Source: Pithys albifrons albifrons (Eukaryota; Chordata; Aves; Passeriformes; Thamnophilidae). From it: a stretch of DNA of 64,000 nt. The position numbers were made by a program, and so were the translations under genes. The notes below the pieces were generated by a model. That model saw nothing but the letters and a program-made list of their open reading frames with translations. It did no database searches and was not told where the DNA came from. The stretch spans positions 38,483,490-38,547,489 of the forward strand of contig NC_092459.1 in the NCBI RefSeq assembly GCF_047495875.1, in the 5' to 3' direction. Positions within the stretch are counted from its first letter, which is position 1; every line of letters starts with the position of its first letter. This document shows, piece after piece, positions 37,801 through 49,374 of this stretch.

Positions 37801-39863
37801 GAGACAATGTTATACAGTACTTTTCACCTTTCAAGGTGTCAGAGAAAATGCTATGTTAGAGAAATCTAACCATTCCACATGCACATTCCTTGTTTATATG
37901 ACCTATTCATTATTCCCTTCATTATCCAGTTTTATGCTGTATCATGGGTTTACATGTATTTGGAGAAGTTTGTCATGGGTTAGGTTGCTATTCATTAGAA
38001 AAGGCAGTAGTAACAAGGCAATTCAGATAAAAACTGAAGACAGTTACAACTGTTTATTAATTAAAGATACGCTTCTTTGGAGATAAAGAAGAGAGAAGAG
38101 TTCAGTTCCCATTTTCCTCTTGTCTTGCTATAACATTTTTTTTCTGTTTCTGTATTATTTTGCATCAGAAATCCTAACTAATAGACTCTCATTCCTGAAT
38201 ACATTGTTTAGTTTCTCCTTCATTTTAGTCTTAATATTTATTATTTTTACGCTGTTTCTCACCCCTGATTCTCCTAAATCAATTACTTCCATGTTTTGTC
38301 TGATTTTAGCTGGCCTTGTGGATCTAAGCACTATTATCCCACAGCTGCAGTCTTTTGCAGACTTGAAGCTCATTTACCCAATAAACACAATCATTTTTCC
38401 TCAGAACAGCAGTATTTCAGCTGAGAATTCACACAACCCACTTCTGTACCCTTCTGCAAGTTCTAGGTCCAGTCTGCTTCAATCAGACTTTGCAAACTGC
38501 CATCCATATCCACCCATCTTTGCACCTGTGTCCAAGTCTTTCTCTCCCCTAGCAGATCCCAACCTCATCTCTTATTCTGAACATAGGCACAATGACTACT
38601 TTCTAAAATTCTGCCTTGGTGACAATAAGAGAAGTGAGAGCTTCCCAAATAATAATGCTTTATTTGTGGGTTTTTTTGTTGTTTGTTTATTTATTTACTT
38701 GAATTTTCCATTGTACTGTAAATGTTTTATTTTCATTTTAAAAGTTGCTGCTAAACCAAAGAGGATAACTGTTGTGCTGCTTCTGATTGTGTCCATTTGG
38801 AGCATCACCTTGAATTCAAAGAAAAGCAATAGAGGTATCAAAAATATTCAAGAATATAGACATTCAAAACATAAACAACCTCCACCACAAGTGAAAAAAA
38901 AAAATTATACTATTAATGCTGGCAGGATGCAGTCATTGCCAAGTCACATTAGAAATTTACTCAACAGTTTGAAAGCAGACTGTCAAGAGTGTGTTGCAAC
39001 ACACAGAACAGGTAAAACTCACTTTACCAGCAGAAAGGTGAAAGGAAAGTATTTTTTCTGCCAAGCAGTATGTAGCATGCAAAGATTTATTTGTAAGCTC
39101 ATCTTTCAAGGTCTAACAGGTAGGTGGGTTTTTTCAGGTAATTTTTTCTAGTTTAGCAAACTATTATTTAGCCATGGAATCCTTTGCCCCTGTCTCATGT
39201 ACATAATCTCAGGAAAAAAAGGCAGATCCACCTCAAAGCTTTAACCTGAATTACTCTGAAGTCTGCATGCCTAAAACAAATTTGTAATTTAAAAGAAAAA
39301 CTTTTTCTAACATTAGGGACAGGAAGAGACACACAAACGCAATACAAACATATACAAGCTACTCCTCTTAGTCATTTGTGCAAAAGATGTGGAGATTCCA
39401 TGGTGCTAGGCATATTTTATGAAACTACTCCCAGCTTGGGACATTATTTTACAAATAAGAACAACAAAATGTTAATTTATTGTGCATTCATTTATTATCA
39501 TGACAGAAAAGAGCAACACGATACATTTCTTCTTTTTTTTTACAAGTCATTTGAGGTAGATTTTCTATACACTGAAAATGATTTATGGTCCTGCTGGGTA
39601 AAACAAACCATGATAAACACATCCAAAAAGACCAGAAGAGCTGAATTTCTCTACTTTCAGAAAAGGTATTTTTCAGCATGGAAAAGAGATTATTTGAATG
39701 GTCTAATTTTATGTATTTTCTACTTGCTTCTTAAGGACTGACAATGTAATTTACTGTATTTTTGTTCCAGTTCGTTCCTGATCATTTCGGATATTCCTCT
39801 AAGTGATTGTATGTACCACATATTAGACCTCCAAGATCAAGAAGCCTCTGTGGGACTACTCAC
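34833..39863. other. AT-rich DNA, including a long plus-strand open frame at 38120-39151
   Basis: No mobile element or RNA gene is recognised. The stretch 38120-39151 is open for 343 codons on the plus strand (first ATG in frame near 38290). It has low-complexity hydrophobic and Ser/Pro-rich parts, no recognised domain and no splice-site or promoter support. Confidence 0.4.
36616..36637 (+). repeat. Poly(A) run, about 22 bp
   Basis: Pure A with no recognisable retroelement attached. Confidence 0.9.
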
Positions 39864-40005
39864 TGAATGAGGATTACCAAATTTAGAGCAACAAGTGGAA
39901 CAGAAAAATACACCCCTCCTTAATGGAAAATAAGAGAAGGGGATTGCTTTCTCCTTCCTCATTAAAGTAGGAAATAAATTACTAAGGATATCATAGTCCT
40001 CAGCA
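39864..40005 (-). CDS. Exon of the unidentified minus-strand gene (142 nt, Cys-containing)
   Basis: The acceptor ATTATTTCTGTCTGTAG opens 142 nt. Only phase 2 is free of stops, giving 47 codons: AEDYDILSNLFPTLMRKEKA, then IPFSYFPLRRG, then a Cys cluster VFFCSTCCSKFGNPHS. The donor CATTCA|GTGAGTAG is excellent. The paired cysteines might suggest metal binding, but no complete zinc-finger pattern is visible. Confidence 0.7.
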
Positions 40006-40603
40006 CTACAGACAGAAATAATATAGAGCATAGTCCTGATGAAGAACAAGAGTGACAAATGCTTGATTTGCCTTTCACATGGAAGGATGAAAGTTGAGTG
40101 GTCTAGGAAAAATACATATATTAACCTAGTTTTCACCTTAAAAGAGACTGTCAGTACTATTAGCATTCTAATGAAAAAAGATATTTTCCAATCTGATCAC
40201 CATAAAAGTGGTAGTAATTATAGTTTAATGTTAGATAACAAAAAGAAAAGGAAATTTAACAGTTTGGTAAAGAAGAATGCAAGACTAGACTGGAGTACCA
40301 CCAGTACAGTAGAAAATTATTTAATACTACACTGGATCACAGTCTCTGAAAAGAGGTTAACAATACAATTTTCATGTGATAAAAAGTAATTCTGGGATTT
40401 ATATGCAAGAGTGGTGCATTAAAAACATTCAGAATACATTTTTTAGTCATCTCTGTTCTCTTAAAGCATCTCCTGGCTTTTTTTTTTTCATATTTTGAAG
40501 GACTATGGCTTAGGAAGGATATGGAGTAATTTGAGACAGTCTAAAACAGGAAAATAAAATGATAATTAGCATATATGTATATATATCTTGACCTACGACG
40601 TAC

Positions 40604-40669
40604 ATGATAAGTGTTTTAAGAATTTAAGAGCAGGTGTTAAAGAAGAAAATTCATCCATCTTTGTGTAGT
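40604..40669 (-). CDS. Exon of the unidentified minus-strand gene
   Basis: A very strong acceptor (CTATTTATTTTGTCTTCAG) precedes 66 nt reading YTKMDEFSSLTPALKFLKHLS. The donor is ATCAT|GTACGT. Phase is 1 in and 1 out. The following exon found (40005) starts in phase 2, so a small exon or a frameshift lies between them. Confidence 0.6.
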
Positions 40670-41292
40670 CTGAAGACAAAATAAATAGCAATGAACTAAA
40701 ACTCCAGCAAAGGAGATTTAAATTAGAAATCATGAAAATATCTTGAAGAGTGATGAGAGTGAAGCACAAGAACAGGTTGCTTAGGAAGGCTGTGCAATCT
40801 GTTAAGGGAAATCTTTTACAACCATCCTTTAAGAATGATACAGTTGCTGTCTTTGTGGTGCAAGAAATGTATCCAAGGACAAGATAACCTCTTGTAGTCC
40901 TATTTATTACTTCCATGATCAAATATACCTGTAAATATACCTTTCTATGATGTAAGTCTTTTCCCTAGAAGGAAATGCCACTGTAAAAACATGTGTTCAG
41001 TTAACATAATGTATCTAGTTCTTATGCCTAGAGTTCACACTAGACATAAGCAGAGAAGATTTTGGGATGATTCATCAGAACGATCAAAGCCATATGAGAC
41101 ATCTCTTCTAGAGGTACGAATTTAACCTATCAAATGAAAGAACAAAGAGTGACTTAGTCTCTTCACTTCCACAAAAACATAATTTTCAAAAATAAGGGGA
41201 TCTTCAAAGGAGCAGACTAGGATATAACTCACTGTAACCGCTAATGAACACAGAGCACAAATTTTTGACAATTAAATATGAAAGTAATTTAC

Positions 41293-41332
41293 CAAGAACT
41301 ACCAGAGGACACATAAATTTATAGAAACAGAT
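41293..41332 (-). CDS. Short exon of the unidentified minus-strand gene
   Basis: The acceptor GCATAATTTTCAG opens 40 nt reading ICFYKFMCPLVVL and ending CTTG|GTAAATT. Phase is 0 in and 1 out. It fits both neighbours: the preceding exon ends in phase 0, and the next begins in phase 1, forming GAC (Asp). The exon is short, so phase fit is the main evidence. Confidence 0.45.
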
Positions 41333-44181
41333 CTGAAAATTATGCTCTATTTTAACTATAAATTTAGATTCAGAAAAGAATTTTGCATTGACCCATTGAA
41401 ATTTGAACTTTCATTCAATGCCACAGGTGCAATGTCAGAAGGCAGGAGTTGAGATGCTGAAGTGTTCAAAGCACCAGAAACATGACACAATACATCGTTA
41501 ACCTTGGCTTATGCAGAAAGTGACCCCGGATTGCAGGATTGCATATACTTCACCCTTAAAGGAGAAACTGAAACTCTGGAGTTTCATATAGAAAACACTA
41601 GGAAGGTAGTGCTTGTGGAATTTGGTTGTAGAAACATACTCATCTGGTGTTTTTTTTATGTCACTCAAGATATCTCCCTAAAAAGCTGAAGTGAAGGGCA
41701 AAAGTCTGTAGCTGTGTTGAAAATGCCAGCTCCAAACATATGGGGATTTTATAATAATTTACTGCATCTTAGATGGCACTGAGTGTCTTTGTTTAGGTAA
41801 CTAAATCCAAACCTTGAACCTTCAGTGAACTCACTAGGCAGTGAAACCCCTATTACACTTCAGTCCATCACACCAGATTCTCACTGCCTTCTTCTGGTAA
41901 AACAGCCATGCCTCAGAATTAAATGTAATGAAAAAAAAGACATCACGGGGCTGCATGATAATAATTTGTTTTAAAAATCTTTCGGTGATATTTTTGTTAT
42001 AGCTGTGGTGAAGGTAAATTAAGCTAGTACAAAAACTATGTAAAACATTTTTTAGAAACTGAATGACTCAGGATTTCAAAGAAATATTTTCTGCCTCAGA
42101 CTAAAACCAGGAGTAAAGAAGGGAGATACTGACAGAAAGAACAGGTTTTCACAACACACTATTTTAATTTCAATAGCCTGCACAGGCTACAAACAAGGAT
42201 TTAACTCTACTTATTCTACATAGTTTATATGTACAGAACAAAAAGATCATTCCTATTCTTTAAAGTTTTAGTGCTTAGAGTCCATCAGGCTTCTCTGATA
42301 AATAATGAATTATAGGTTAAGAAACAGAAGGGCTTTTTCTTTGTACTATTTTCTAATGTACTGTTATGTAACTTAGTTACCCGTACATTAGTAACTCCTC
42401 ATAAAAGAAGATGGTCAGAATGTGTTGGACCTCTGATTCCAATAGGCATACAAAGAATCACTATGTATACAGTACATCATGTTTCATACATAAAATTTTG
42501 CATATTTTGTTATTTTCTTTTTTTCAGTATCAACTAGAAAATAAGGCATATCAAACCACACTAAGGAAAGCAAATGCAGTGAACTATCATTTGCCTTTCT
42601 TTTCCTCATCCATTTTTCACGTGAGGCTGAGGCAAACAATTGTTTCCAAGCATCTGCTGCTTTTACTCACAAATTAACACAACAGAAGTCTACAAGGCCA
42701 TAAAAATTTCAAGGTTAATTTTCAGAAATTACCAACTGAAATCTACCAGTGCTAGCATTAAATTGTTCCTTTTATCTCCCTCTTTGTGCCTTATTGTTTC
42801 TGCTTTTCGTGACACCATGTTGCAAGATAGATTATAAATTATCATCTTAGATTCAGTAATTTTTGTGCTAGTTAAATGGGTCTTTGTTTTTAAGCTTTTG
42901 TAAAGCATATGTTAAAACACCCCTGGATCATAAAAGAAAAAATCCACTTAAAAGTACTATGTCCATTTATGGCTATGTTTCACAAGCATTCTACTCCCTA
43001 AGACACCTTTAAAGGTAGCAGGATTAATCACCTACACAAATATCACACTACAAGCTCATGTAAAACAATGCCCTTGAACCAAGAGTAGAGACTGAAATGT
43101 GCCTAAAGCTGAGCCACTTCATTGAACACTTTTACAGTTGTGTTAGCTTTTCATACCATAACTGACCCTCTGCTGACTCCTGCAGATAAAATGCATTTTA
43201 TAGTTGTTTCTACCTTAGTAAAAAAGAAAGCATGATTTCTGATGATCTGCTATTTATTTGCATGGAAACTGCAAAAAATTATGAAATGTACCAAACTATT
43301 TTTAATCAACAGATATGTTTATTTCCGAAGACACAATCATTTTACCTACAGTGACTTCCTGGAAGGAATTCAGTCTTGCAGCAGAGTTGCCAATCAGCAT
43401 CCATATTGCCTGCAGTATAATACTTTATCATCAAGCAGGACTAACTATCTTTACAATATAAAATCAGTATGATTCTTAACTCATCCTCTATGTTATGAAG
43501 TGTATTGTGATTAACTTTCTGGCTCACATAGGCTGATTTTAAAAAGGTGAGCAGAAAGTGAGTCATACAGTAACTGTTAGAAATGAACAGTCTGGATATT
43601 TCATTACAGATAGTAGAGGAAGTTGTCCTTTTCCAGTGAAGGACACTAGAGAAAAATCAAGCAATCTAAATATTTCCAAGTGAGCACCAACTGGCATGTC
43701 ATCTCTTGACAGTATTGTTTCCTGAGAGTAAGCAAGAAACAGCTATATACCAGACTACTGCATTTGTTTTAGTAGAACAACAACAACAAAAATGCAAAAT
43801 CTGTGCTCCCATTTGGCATTTTGTTACCAGCTTCCACACTCATCCAGGCAATTGTCTGTATTTTCCAGTATTCTACATATATTTTCTTCTGTGCTAACCT
43901 GCAGTGCCACTAAGACCTGCATTCAGACCAATTTATTGTGCAGATCCTGCAAGAAGTTAACCAACTAAAACTGGTGTCTTATTCCATTTTTGGTAATACC
44001 AATATGGAAATGACAGTTGCAGAGAATAAAACGATCAATGCCTGTGACTGCATCTCACTTTTAACACCACATTGAATTATTCTTGAGAAGTTCCTAAGCC
44101 CTCAGGACAGGCAGAATCACTTTTCATCTATTCTGAGAAGCACTTTCATCCAATTAGGTGCTACAGGAAATAAATTCTTAC

Positions 44182-44367
44182 TTTTATTATTAAAGAGGCA
44201 CTGACCAATGGAGATTCGTGCATCAATAATCTAATGTGAAAAGGTGTTAGTGATTGCAATGCTGAAAGCTGTGATGCTTGATAATTTGCTGCCTCAGTGA
44301 GGGTTCCTCTTCTCTTTATGATAAACCAGATGACAAGTTTGCCTGCAATCTTGAGGCAACTAGCTAA
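44182..44367 (-). CDS. Exon of the unidentified minus-strand gene
   Basis: The segment reads IAGKLVIWFIIKRRGTLTEA, then NYQASQLSALQSL, and ends LLMHESPLVSASLIIK at AAAA|GTAAGAATT. The donor is good. The acceptor is uncertain: CATGCAG gives 44367, leaving a tight 63-bp intron, and CCTCAAG gives 44349, with an 81-bp intron. Both keep phase 0, matching the preceding exon. Confidence 0.6.
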
Positions 44368-44430
44368 CTGCATGGAGTTCATCCTTCTCTCATCCCATAA
44401 AACAATATGATTTTCAAATTAGTCAGATAC

Positions 44431-44690
44431 CTTCATGATGCAGACACTTTTAACTATATAATTATGGAAATTATTGCACTCACTTGGCAATTTTCCAGGT
44501 ATTAATGCTTGGCTATACAGTAGAAACAGATTTTTTTTTTGTGAACTGATGCACTTTAATAATAATTTCTGGTCTCCATTTTCTTCCTTTGCTACTCCAA
44601 ATTCTAATGGTGTTCTGATGTGAGACTCCCAATACAGGAAAACATTTTTGTAGGTAGAATAGATCCAAATGCAGTTTGTGTAGAGAACAG
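44431..44690 (-). CDS. Largest clear exon of the unidentified minus-strand gene (260 nt)
   Basis: A textbook acceptor (TGTTTTTTTTCTTTCAG) is followed by 260 nt open in phase 1 and ending ATCATGAAG|GTATCTGAC. The reading starts VLYTNCIWIYSTYKNVF, continues through LEFGVAKEENGDQKLLLKC and ends NNFHNYIVKSVCIMK. The mixed, non-repetitive composition looks like a folded protein. It recalls beta-propeller or other repeat proteins, but I can name no family. The shifted frame is also open for part of the region. The next exon lies only 60-80 bp downstream. Confidence 0.75.
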
Positions 44691-44964
44691 CTGAAAGAAA
44701 AAAAACAGATTCTAGGCCTGTAGTGTGCACCTAAGGTTTTATGCATCTCAATTACATCCACACAGACATACAGATGGAAAAAAAGTAGTTTTACAGAACA
44801 CTGTAATAAAAATGGTTAAACACTTCCCTTTCTAGTTTATGAGCTCAACGTAACTGGAATGAAAGGCAGAAATACTTTAACACAAACTTATCTTTTATTC
44901 TTTTCTTTATGAGGAACATCTGAGCTTCACAGTGCTTCCACTATTGGAAGTTCTCATTTATCGG

Positions 44965-45468
44965 TGGATTAGTTGGACCACCGATGCGGCGGAGAGAGAC
45001 GAGGCTCCCAGGAGAAGGGCTCGAAGAGCAATGGCGGGTGCTCTCGAGGGACCAACTCCTTAGAAGCTAGGGGAAGGCTCCTCCCGCTCCCAACCCGGCG
45101 ACGATTCCCCTAAGGAAGAGGTCCACACGAGTCGAGTCAACGCAGAGAAGCACGGTTTATTGGAACGCACCGACTTATATAGCAGAGCATGGAACTTTCT
45201 AGAACATGGGTGGAGTTAGGGGAGGAGATAGGGAGGAGCAAGGCATCGGATTGGTGGGTATGCAAATGAAGGGGAGGAATGAGGGAAGAACCAATCAGAG
45301 AATGGGATTCGAACATAACCATATATGGAAAATGGTGCACTGCACCAACTGGGGACCAATCAGGGAAGGCTTGGCAGGAAAATGCCCTAAGGGTTTGTGG
45401 GGAGAAGAAACCTGGACAGGGATGACTAAGGGAAAAAGACAAGGGTAGCCATCTTGAGGTACATAACA
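44965..45468 (-). mobile_element. LTR fragment (-) of the same ERV family
   Basis: On the minus strand it starts TGTTATGTACC and ends ...ACTAATCCA. A TATA box (CTATATAAGTC) and AATAAA (CCAATAAACCG) are clear near 45180 and 45150. It shares the U3 start and the R/U5 segment with 3666-4217. The terminal GGTGG...CCACC can form a short hairpin. Confidence 0.7.
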
Positions 45469-45469
45469 A

Positions 45470-45712
45470 TTAAACAGGAGAAATGTCTAAATAGCTTCTT
45501 CCCGGTTCTTGCACTTCCGCGTCTTCATCAACCCATCGTTTATAATATTTCTGCCACTTAATAAAGTCCTCATCGATCAACTGTCCTCCAACACTCATTC
45601 CATAGAATAATTCCACATCTTTCCTCTCATTTCTCTGTGACTCCTTCAATTCTATCACCTTTAACAATGCAGCCTGGATAGGCAGAATATACACTTCTTT
45701 TTAGGTTTTTTT
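45470..45712 (-). pseudogene. 3' ORF fragment of the same ERV family (minus strand)
   Basis: The frame ending at TAA (45472-45470) contains VIELKESQRNERKDVELFYG, then DEDFIKWQKYYKRWVDEDAE and ends ISPV. The TAA is one base before the LTR start, as in the plus-strand copy. An upstream in-frame stop near 45706 bounds it. The identity of the protein is unknown. Confidence 0.55.
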
Positions 45713-45819
45713 TTTTGTCATCACAGCTCCACTATTATCACATCATTCAATACTTTTTGGTGGTTTAAGGTACTGCATGTCTTTGGCTTACCTTGAGCCA
45801 ATATTTATGCTTAATACAT

Positions 45820-46497
45820 TGTCCTAGTTCAGCAGATGGGACCAGTTTATCACTGTGAGGGTGTGACCAAAGCTATGTATTCTACACCCTCTATTCATGT
45901 CCCACAAACTGTTAACAATGGACCATTTGCAGCAGCTGCCCAAGGCACACCCGACACCTCAGGCTGTAAGCTGGGTGTTAAAGAAGCCTGTGAGATAGGA
46001 GCTGTGACAACTCCCCTCCAGGAAGTCATTAGCACCTTCCCACCCAGCCTGAGGGGATGTGTCTGCTAATGGGCCAGCAACAATTCCAGAATACCCCATG
46101 CAGTGGGGAACTCTCTGCCCTGGGGGAGGTACTGGGCGTTCTCACCTGGACCTGAGAGTATTTAATCTTGGGGTTTAAAGTCCTCTGGGACCACTCTTTG
46201 GATCCAGAGGAGGACCAGAATCTCAACAGGACTGTGATCGTCATCTGTACCAACAGATTTTTTCCTTCCTTTTATTTTGGACTCAGAGGAACCACTTGGG
46301 GCTCAGCACAGGGGATGGCTAAGGAACACCATTCTGTTCATGCCCATGGGGGGCTGGGTTATACTACTGGATTTTTTTGATTAAGACCAATTTCTCTTTG
46401 TGTCATTGTATTGTAATATTTTTATTAAATTGTAACTGACTTATAATCTCATGAGCTGGGTTCATTTCTCCTGCCAGTTTACCTTTAACCCAGCACA
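45820..46497 (+). mobile_element. Solo LTR, second copy of the same family
   Basis: TGTCCTAGTTCAGCAGAT to ...AACCCAGCACA, about 680 bp. It aligns along its length with 33744-34374, apart from an extra segment of about 70 bp after 45945. The flanks TACAT and CACAT differ at one base. It lies 100 bp from the minus-strand LTR fragment. Confidence 0.75.
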
Positions 46498-47096
46498 CAC
46501 ATGAACACATTTAAACCTGTTTACTGGGAAATAAGACAAATAAGACAGTAATCCTTTTTTAAAAAAAAGTATATTTGTTACCATTCATTCATCTATAAAT
46601 TAATCGTGTACTTAGTGGCCAAAATAAAAATTTAGTCACCTTTGTATGACAGTTATATGTTTCAATGTGAAATTTATTAGTGATTCATGTATTCCTAAAA
46701 TCAGAGCTAGCAAAAAGTTGGAAGTGCAAAGATAGCATACTGTTTGATATGTGTACATCTTCATCCTGATGTTCCACCAAATAAAAAAAAAGTCATACTA
46801 TTAATGACAGTACTGATTTGTGTAAGCAGCAATTAAGTACCTGGTCCCTTTGAACCTCACAGCTTTGAAAACTGGGGGTAGTTTGTTTAACTCTGCAGTG
46901 GGTTATACAATTTCAACCTTCACTGGGTCCCTTACAAGACTAGAATAACTTTTATGACCACAACACAAAATCCCCAGGCGGCTGTATCACGAGAAATTTA
47001 ATCTGCACTCTAAAATATGGCTTCTTAAATGTACAAGAGTATAGCCTGTTTGAACATACTATGGGAAATCTATGCATGTGTGCTTGCATTTTTTAC

Positions 47097-47154
47097 CTGT
47101 AAATTGTCTTGCATGTCGATGAGTACTTATTTCTTCTGGAAGAATGACTACTGA
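47097..47154 (-). CDS. Exon of the unidentified minus-strand gene
   Basis: The acceptor AAGTATTTCAG at 47155 opens 58 nt reading SVVILPEEISTHRHARQFT. It closes at ACAG|GTAAAAA, a near-consensus donor. Phase is 0 in and 1 out. The out-phase matches the next exon at 44690, the shared codon becoming GCT (Ala). That match across 2.4 kb is the main support. Confidence 0.6.
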
Positions 47155-47358
47155 CTGAAATACTTGATTACTCTTAGAAGTGTGACAAAATATAATTCAG
47201 GTAATTTATTTCCTTTCTTAACAGTAACCCAACTATAGAGATGCTTAAGTGGCATTGAAATATTCTGAATAGAAGTGTTTAAAGAGTAACCACAGGCTCT
47301 GTTTCCTATTTTTTTTAAAATTCCTTTTGCTTTGGCTCCTTTTTTTTACCAATATCAC

Positions 47359-47440
47359 CTAACTCAGATATGAAAGCATGTATCACTCTGTGGTCTGAAC
47401 ATTCTTCTTCCCTTGAAGAACTGTTTCTTCAGCACAATTT
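47359..47440 (-). CDS. Low-confidence exon of the minus-strand gene
   Basis: A very strong acceptor (CTTTTTTTCCCAG) is followed by 82 nt ending TTAG|GTGATA. In the phase continuing from the preceding candidate it reads EIVLKKQFFKGRRMFRPQ and then meets a TGA shortly before the donor. It is therefore either a decayed exon or a false call. Confidence 0.3.
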
Positions 47441-47902
47441 CTGGGAAAAAAAGAAACAAGGAAAAAAATCAGTGCACAAGACTACCTGGGCTGAGCTTTT
47501 TTATGCCAGAAGAAGAAAACATCATTGTCCTATCATAGTTCACTTAATCTGAGAGGAAGCACAAATGAGCCTTCTAATTTCTGAAGGAGATAAGAATCCA
47601 AATAAAATACATATGCAGATAGATAAGTACTTCACAGAAAATTTGAAAACAATACATAAATTATTTCTGTACCATTTGCTTTATGGACAGAGAGAAAAAA
47701 TTGTTTCCCGCTCATCGCCTAGGATGTTATCTAACTTGATTTCTAGCAAAAGAGTATTAGAAAGAGTTATGTATTATCTGGCTATACCTTTCCAGAAAAG
47801 ATCTTAAAACTTAGTATGAAATGAAAGAAAAAACACATCCCAATATATGCTAATGTAAGTGATGTGCAGAGTATTTTCTGTACTCATTGCCCAGTGAATC
47901 AC

Positions 47903-47959
47903 CTTCACACGAATCCAATATATCCAGTGGTACACAGTTCAATAAGCTTGGTAGGTGTT
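47903..47959 (-). CDS. Low-confidence exon of the minus-strand gene
   Basis: The acceptor ...GTTAATACAAG precedes 57 nt. In phase 1 this reads HLPSLLNCVPLDILDSCE and ends at TGTGAAG|GTGATTC. A second frame is also open, and the upstream pyrimidine tract is only moderate. It is the most upstream segment I could find, and nothing independent supports it. Confidence 0.3.
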
Positions 47960-48330
47960 CTTGTATTAACAAAGTGTACAACACTTTGGCCTTGTAAAAT
48001 TATTAGCTACATTAGATTATATCTCTCCGTAAGTAAAGGAAATTTCTATTTTGCATACATTGCCTTCACATACCAAAATGGAACTTTCTGCCATGACTAT
48101 AGTACATTATCAGTGGCTATAATTACAACATTTTTTCTAGTTTATCTTGTTGAATTGTTTGGTTATTTTTTTTAATCTCACAATACAAATTTAAAATGAT
48201 GCAAAATGCTGCTGTTTTCTAAGGTGAAACACTTGTTTTCTAAATTTCAAAATTACAATATACTGTGACATAACTTCTGTATGTATAGAATAGTTTCATA
48301 TGTGAAATGCTGGAGCAAATCTCAATACAC

Positions 48331-48670
48331 TGTGCTGGTTTTGACTGGGACAGAGTTAACTTTCTTTATAGATGAAAAATGCATTGGCTATGTTTTAGAT
48401 TTGTGCTGGAAACTGTAGATAATTGTATCTCATTACTGCTGAGCAGTGCTTACACAGAGTCAAGGCCTTTTCTGCTTCTCACCCCTTCCCACCAGTGGAG
48501 CAGCTGGGGTTCCACAGGGAGCTGTGAGGGGACACAGCTGGAGTAACTGACCAAAGGGGTATCCAGTACTGCAGGGTATCATGCTCAGCATATAAAGCTG
48601 GAGAAAGAAGAAGGAAAAGTGGACCTCCAGAGCGATGGTGTTTGTCTTCCCAGCTCCCCAAGTCACCATT
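48331..48670 (+). mobile_element. Older solo LTR, left part, split by a younger ERV
   Basis: It begins TGTGCTGGTTTTGACTGGG, a start typical of common avian LTRs, and is preceded by TACAC at 48326-48330. At 48670 it is interrupted by the ERV and resumes at 55076. It includes an AATAAA-free but TATA-like stretch (ATAAAGCTGG near 48590). Confidence 0.85.
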
Positions 48671-49208
48671 TGTTGTAGTTTGGGATTATTATGTAAATTC
48701 TCTCCCCTGCCACTTAACTGCCCAGGCCAGCGGTTAACAAAAGAAGCAGTTAACTGTGATCGCTGGGGTGGGGGCAGGTTTGTCTCTTTTGGTTTTTTTT
48801 TGGATATTCTCCTCAGTCTTGGCTCGGCGGAACGGGGGAGTGGGGGCTCCAAGGAGGCAGGCTGCCCTGCTGGTTACTGCTGGGGTTTTCCCTGGCTGTC
48901 TTGCCGCTGCCTACTTCGGACCACTTTTTTCCTGCCGTGCTGCTGCCTGCCTTGGATTTGCTGCTGGTTGCTCGTACCTTTCTGCTTCTTGGACGGGGAA
49001 CACAGGGGGAAGAGACTGAGTCCATCTGAAAGCCCACTGCTCGTCTGTTTCGCTGGAGAGGGACTGAAACTCACTCTGCAGCCAGCCGGGCTGTGACAAG
49101 GACACTTAAGTATAACCTTTTCTCCCGGAGGAAAACCTGCTGGGTTTTGTTGTTGTTTTTTTTTTTTTTTTTTCTCTTATGGTGTTGGGGAAGTGGGTTG
49201 CACTAGTC

Positions 49209-49240
<32 letters not shown>

Positions 49241-49369
49241 TAGCAGTTATCCTTCTTGTATTAAAATTCCTTTTCTTAAATTTGATAAAGAGTGGTGTGA
49301 TTATTGTGGAGGAGGCCCCTCCCCTGCTTGTGGGTAAAACATTTTGGTTTTTCCCCTCAAACCGAGACA
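48671..49369 (+). repeat. 5' LTR of the ERV
   Basis: The LTR is 699 bp, from TGTTGTAGTTTGGG to ...AAACCGAGACA. It contains a long T run (about 49151-49171) and a (TA)n tract (about 49216-49241). Compared by eye with the 3' LTR it differs by one substitution (near 48900) and small length changes in those two tracts. Confidence 0.92.
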
Positions 49370-49374
49370 TTTCT

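Larger units (their letters stand above)
4427..47959 (-). pseudogene. Unidentified multi-exon minus-strand gene, possibly a unitary pseudogene (locus span)
   Basis: About twenty short segments on the minus strand are open in one or few frames. Each is bounded by a plausible acceptor (many with long pyrimidine tracts) and a GT donor. Adjacent phases fit at several consecutive junctions: 47097 to 44690, 44431 to 44367, 44182 to 41332, 41293 to 40669, 24562 to 23917, 23879 to 21249, 21175 to 15687, 15115 to 14841, 14731 to 13741 and 13681 to 12645. Unlinked chance frames would not be expected to do this. I do not recognise the protein; it is rich in Cys and Leu and seems soluble. Against an intact gene are a TGA inside exon 15115-15365, a TGA in candidate exon 24881-24941, a phase clash between 15502 and 15365, and a TGA created if 12556 joins 10166 directly. 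Some exons are certainly missing. The outer limits are those of the outermost candidates, not true gene ends. Confidence 0.6.
46498..48325. other. AT-rich DNA between the solo LTR and the nested ERV
   Basis: It holds the three upstream exon candidates of the minus-strand gene (47097-47959). Otherwise nothing is recognised. Confidence 0.4.

Noticed and set aside
39376..39741. 121-codon plus-strand frame
   Set aside because: It has no motif, no splice or promoter context, and a composition like the surrounding AT-rich DNA.
40137..40167. Short minus-strand segment with strong acceptor and donor (MLIVLTVSFK)
   Set aside because: Its phases fit neither neighbouring exon, and it is only 31 nt long.
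42381..42430. Exon-like minus-strand segment VQHILTIFFYEELLMY
   Set aside because: The acceptor is poor and its phases (0 in, 2 out) break an otherwise consistent chain between 44182 and 41332.
48635..49096. Open frames inside the ERV LTRs (also at 54378-54794)
   Set aside because: They are identical in both LTRs simply because the LTRs are, and the left one starts in the older LTR. The Cys/Leu/Gly-rich sequence has no family resemblance.
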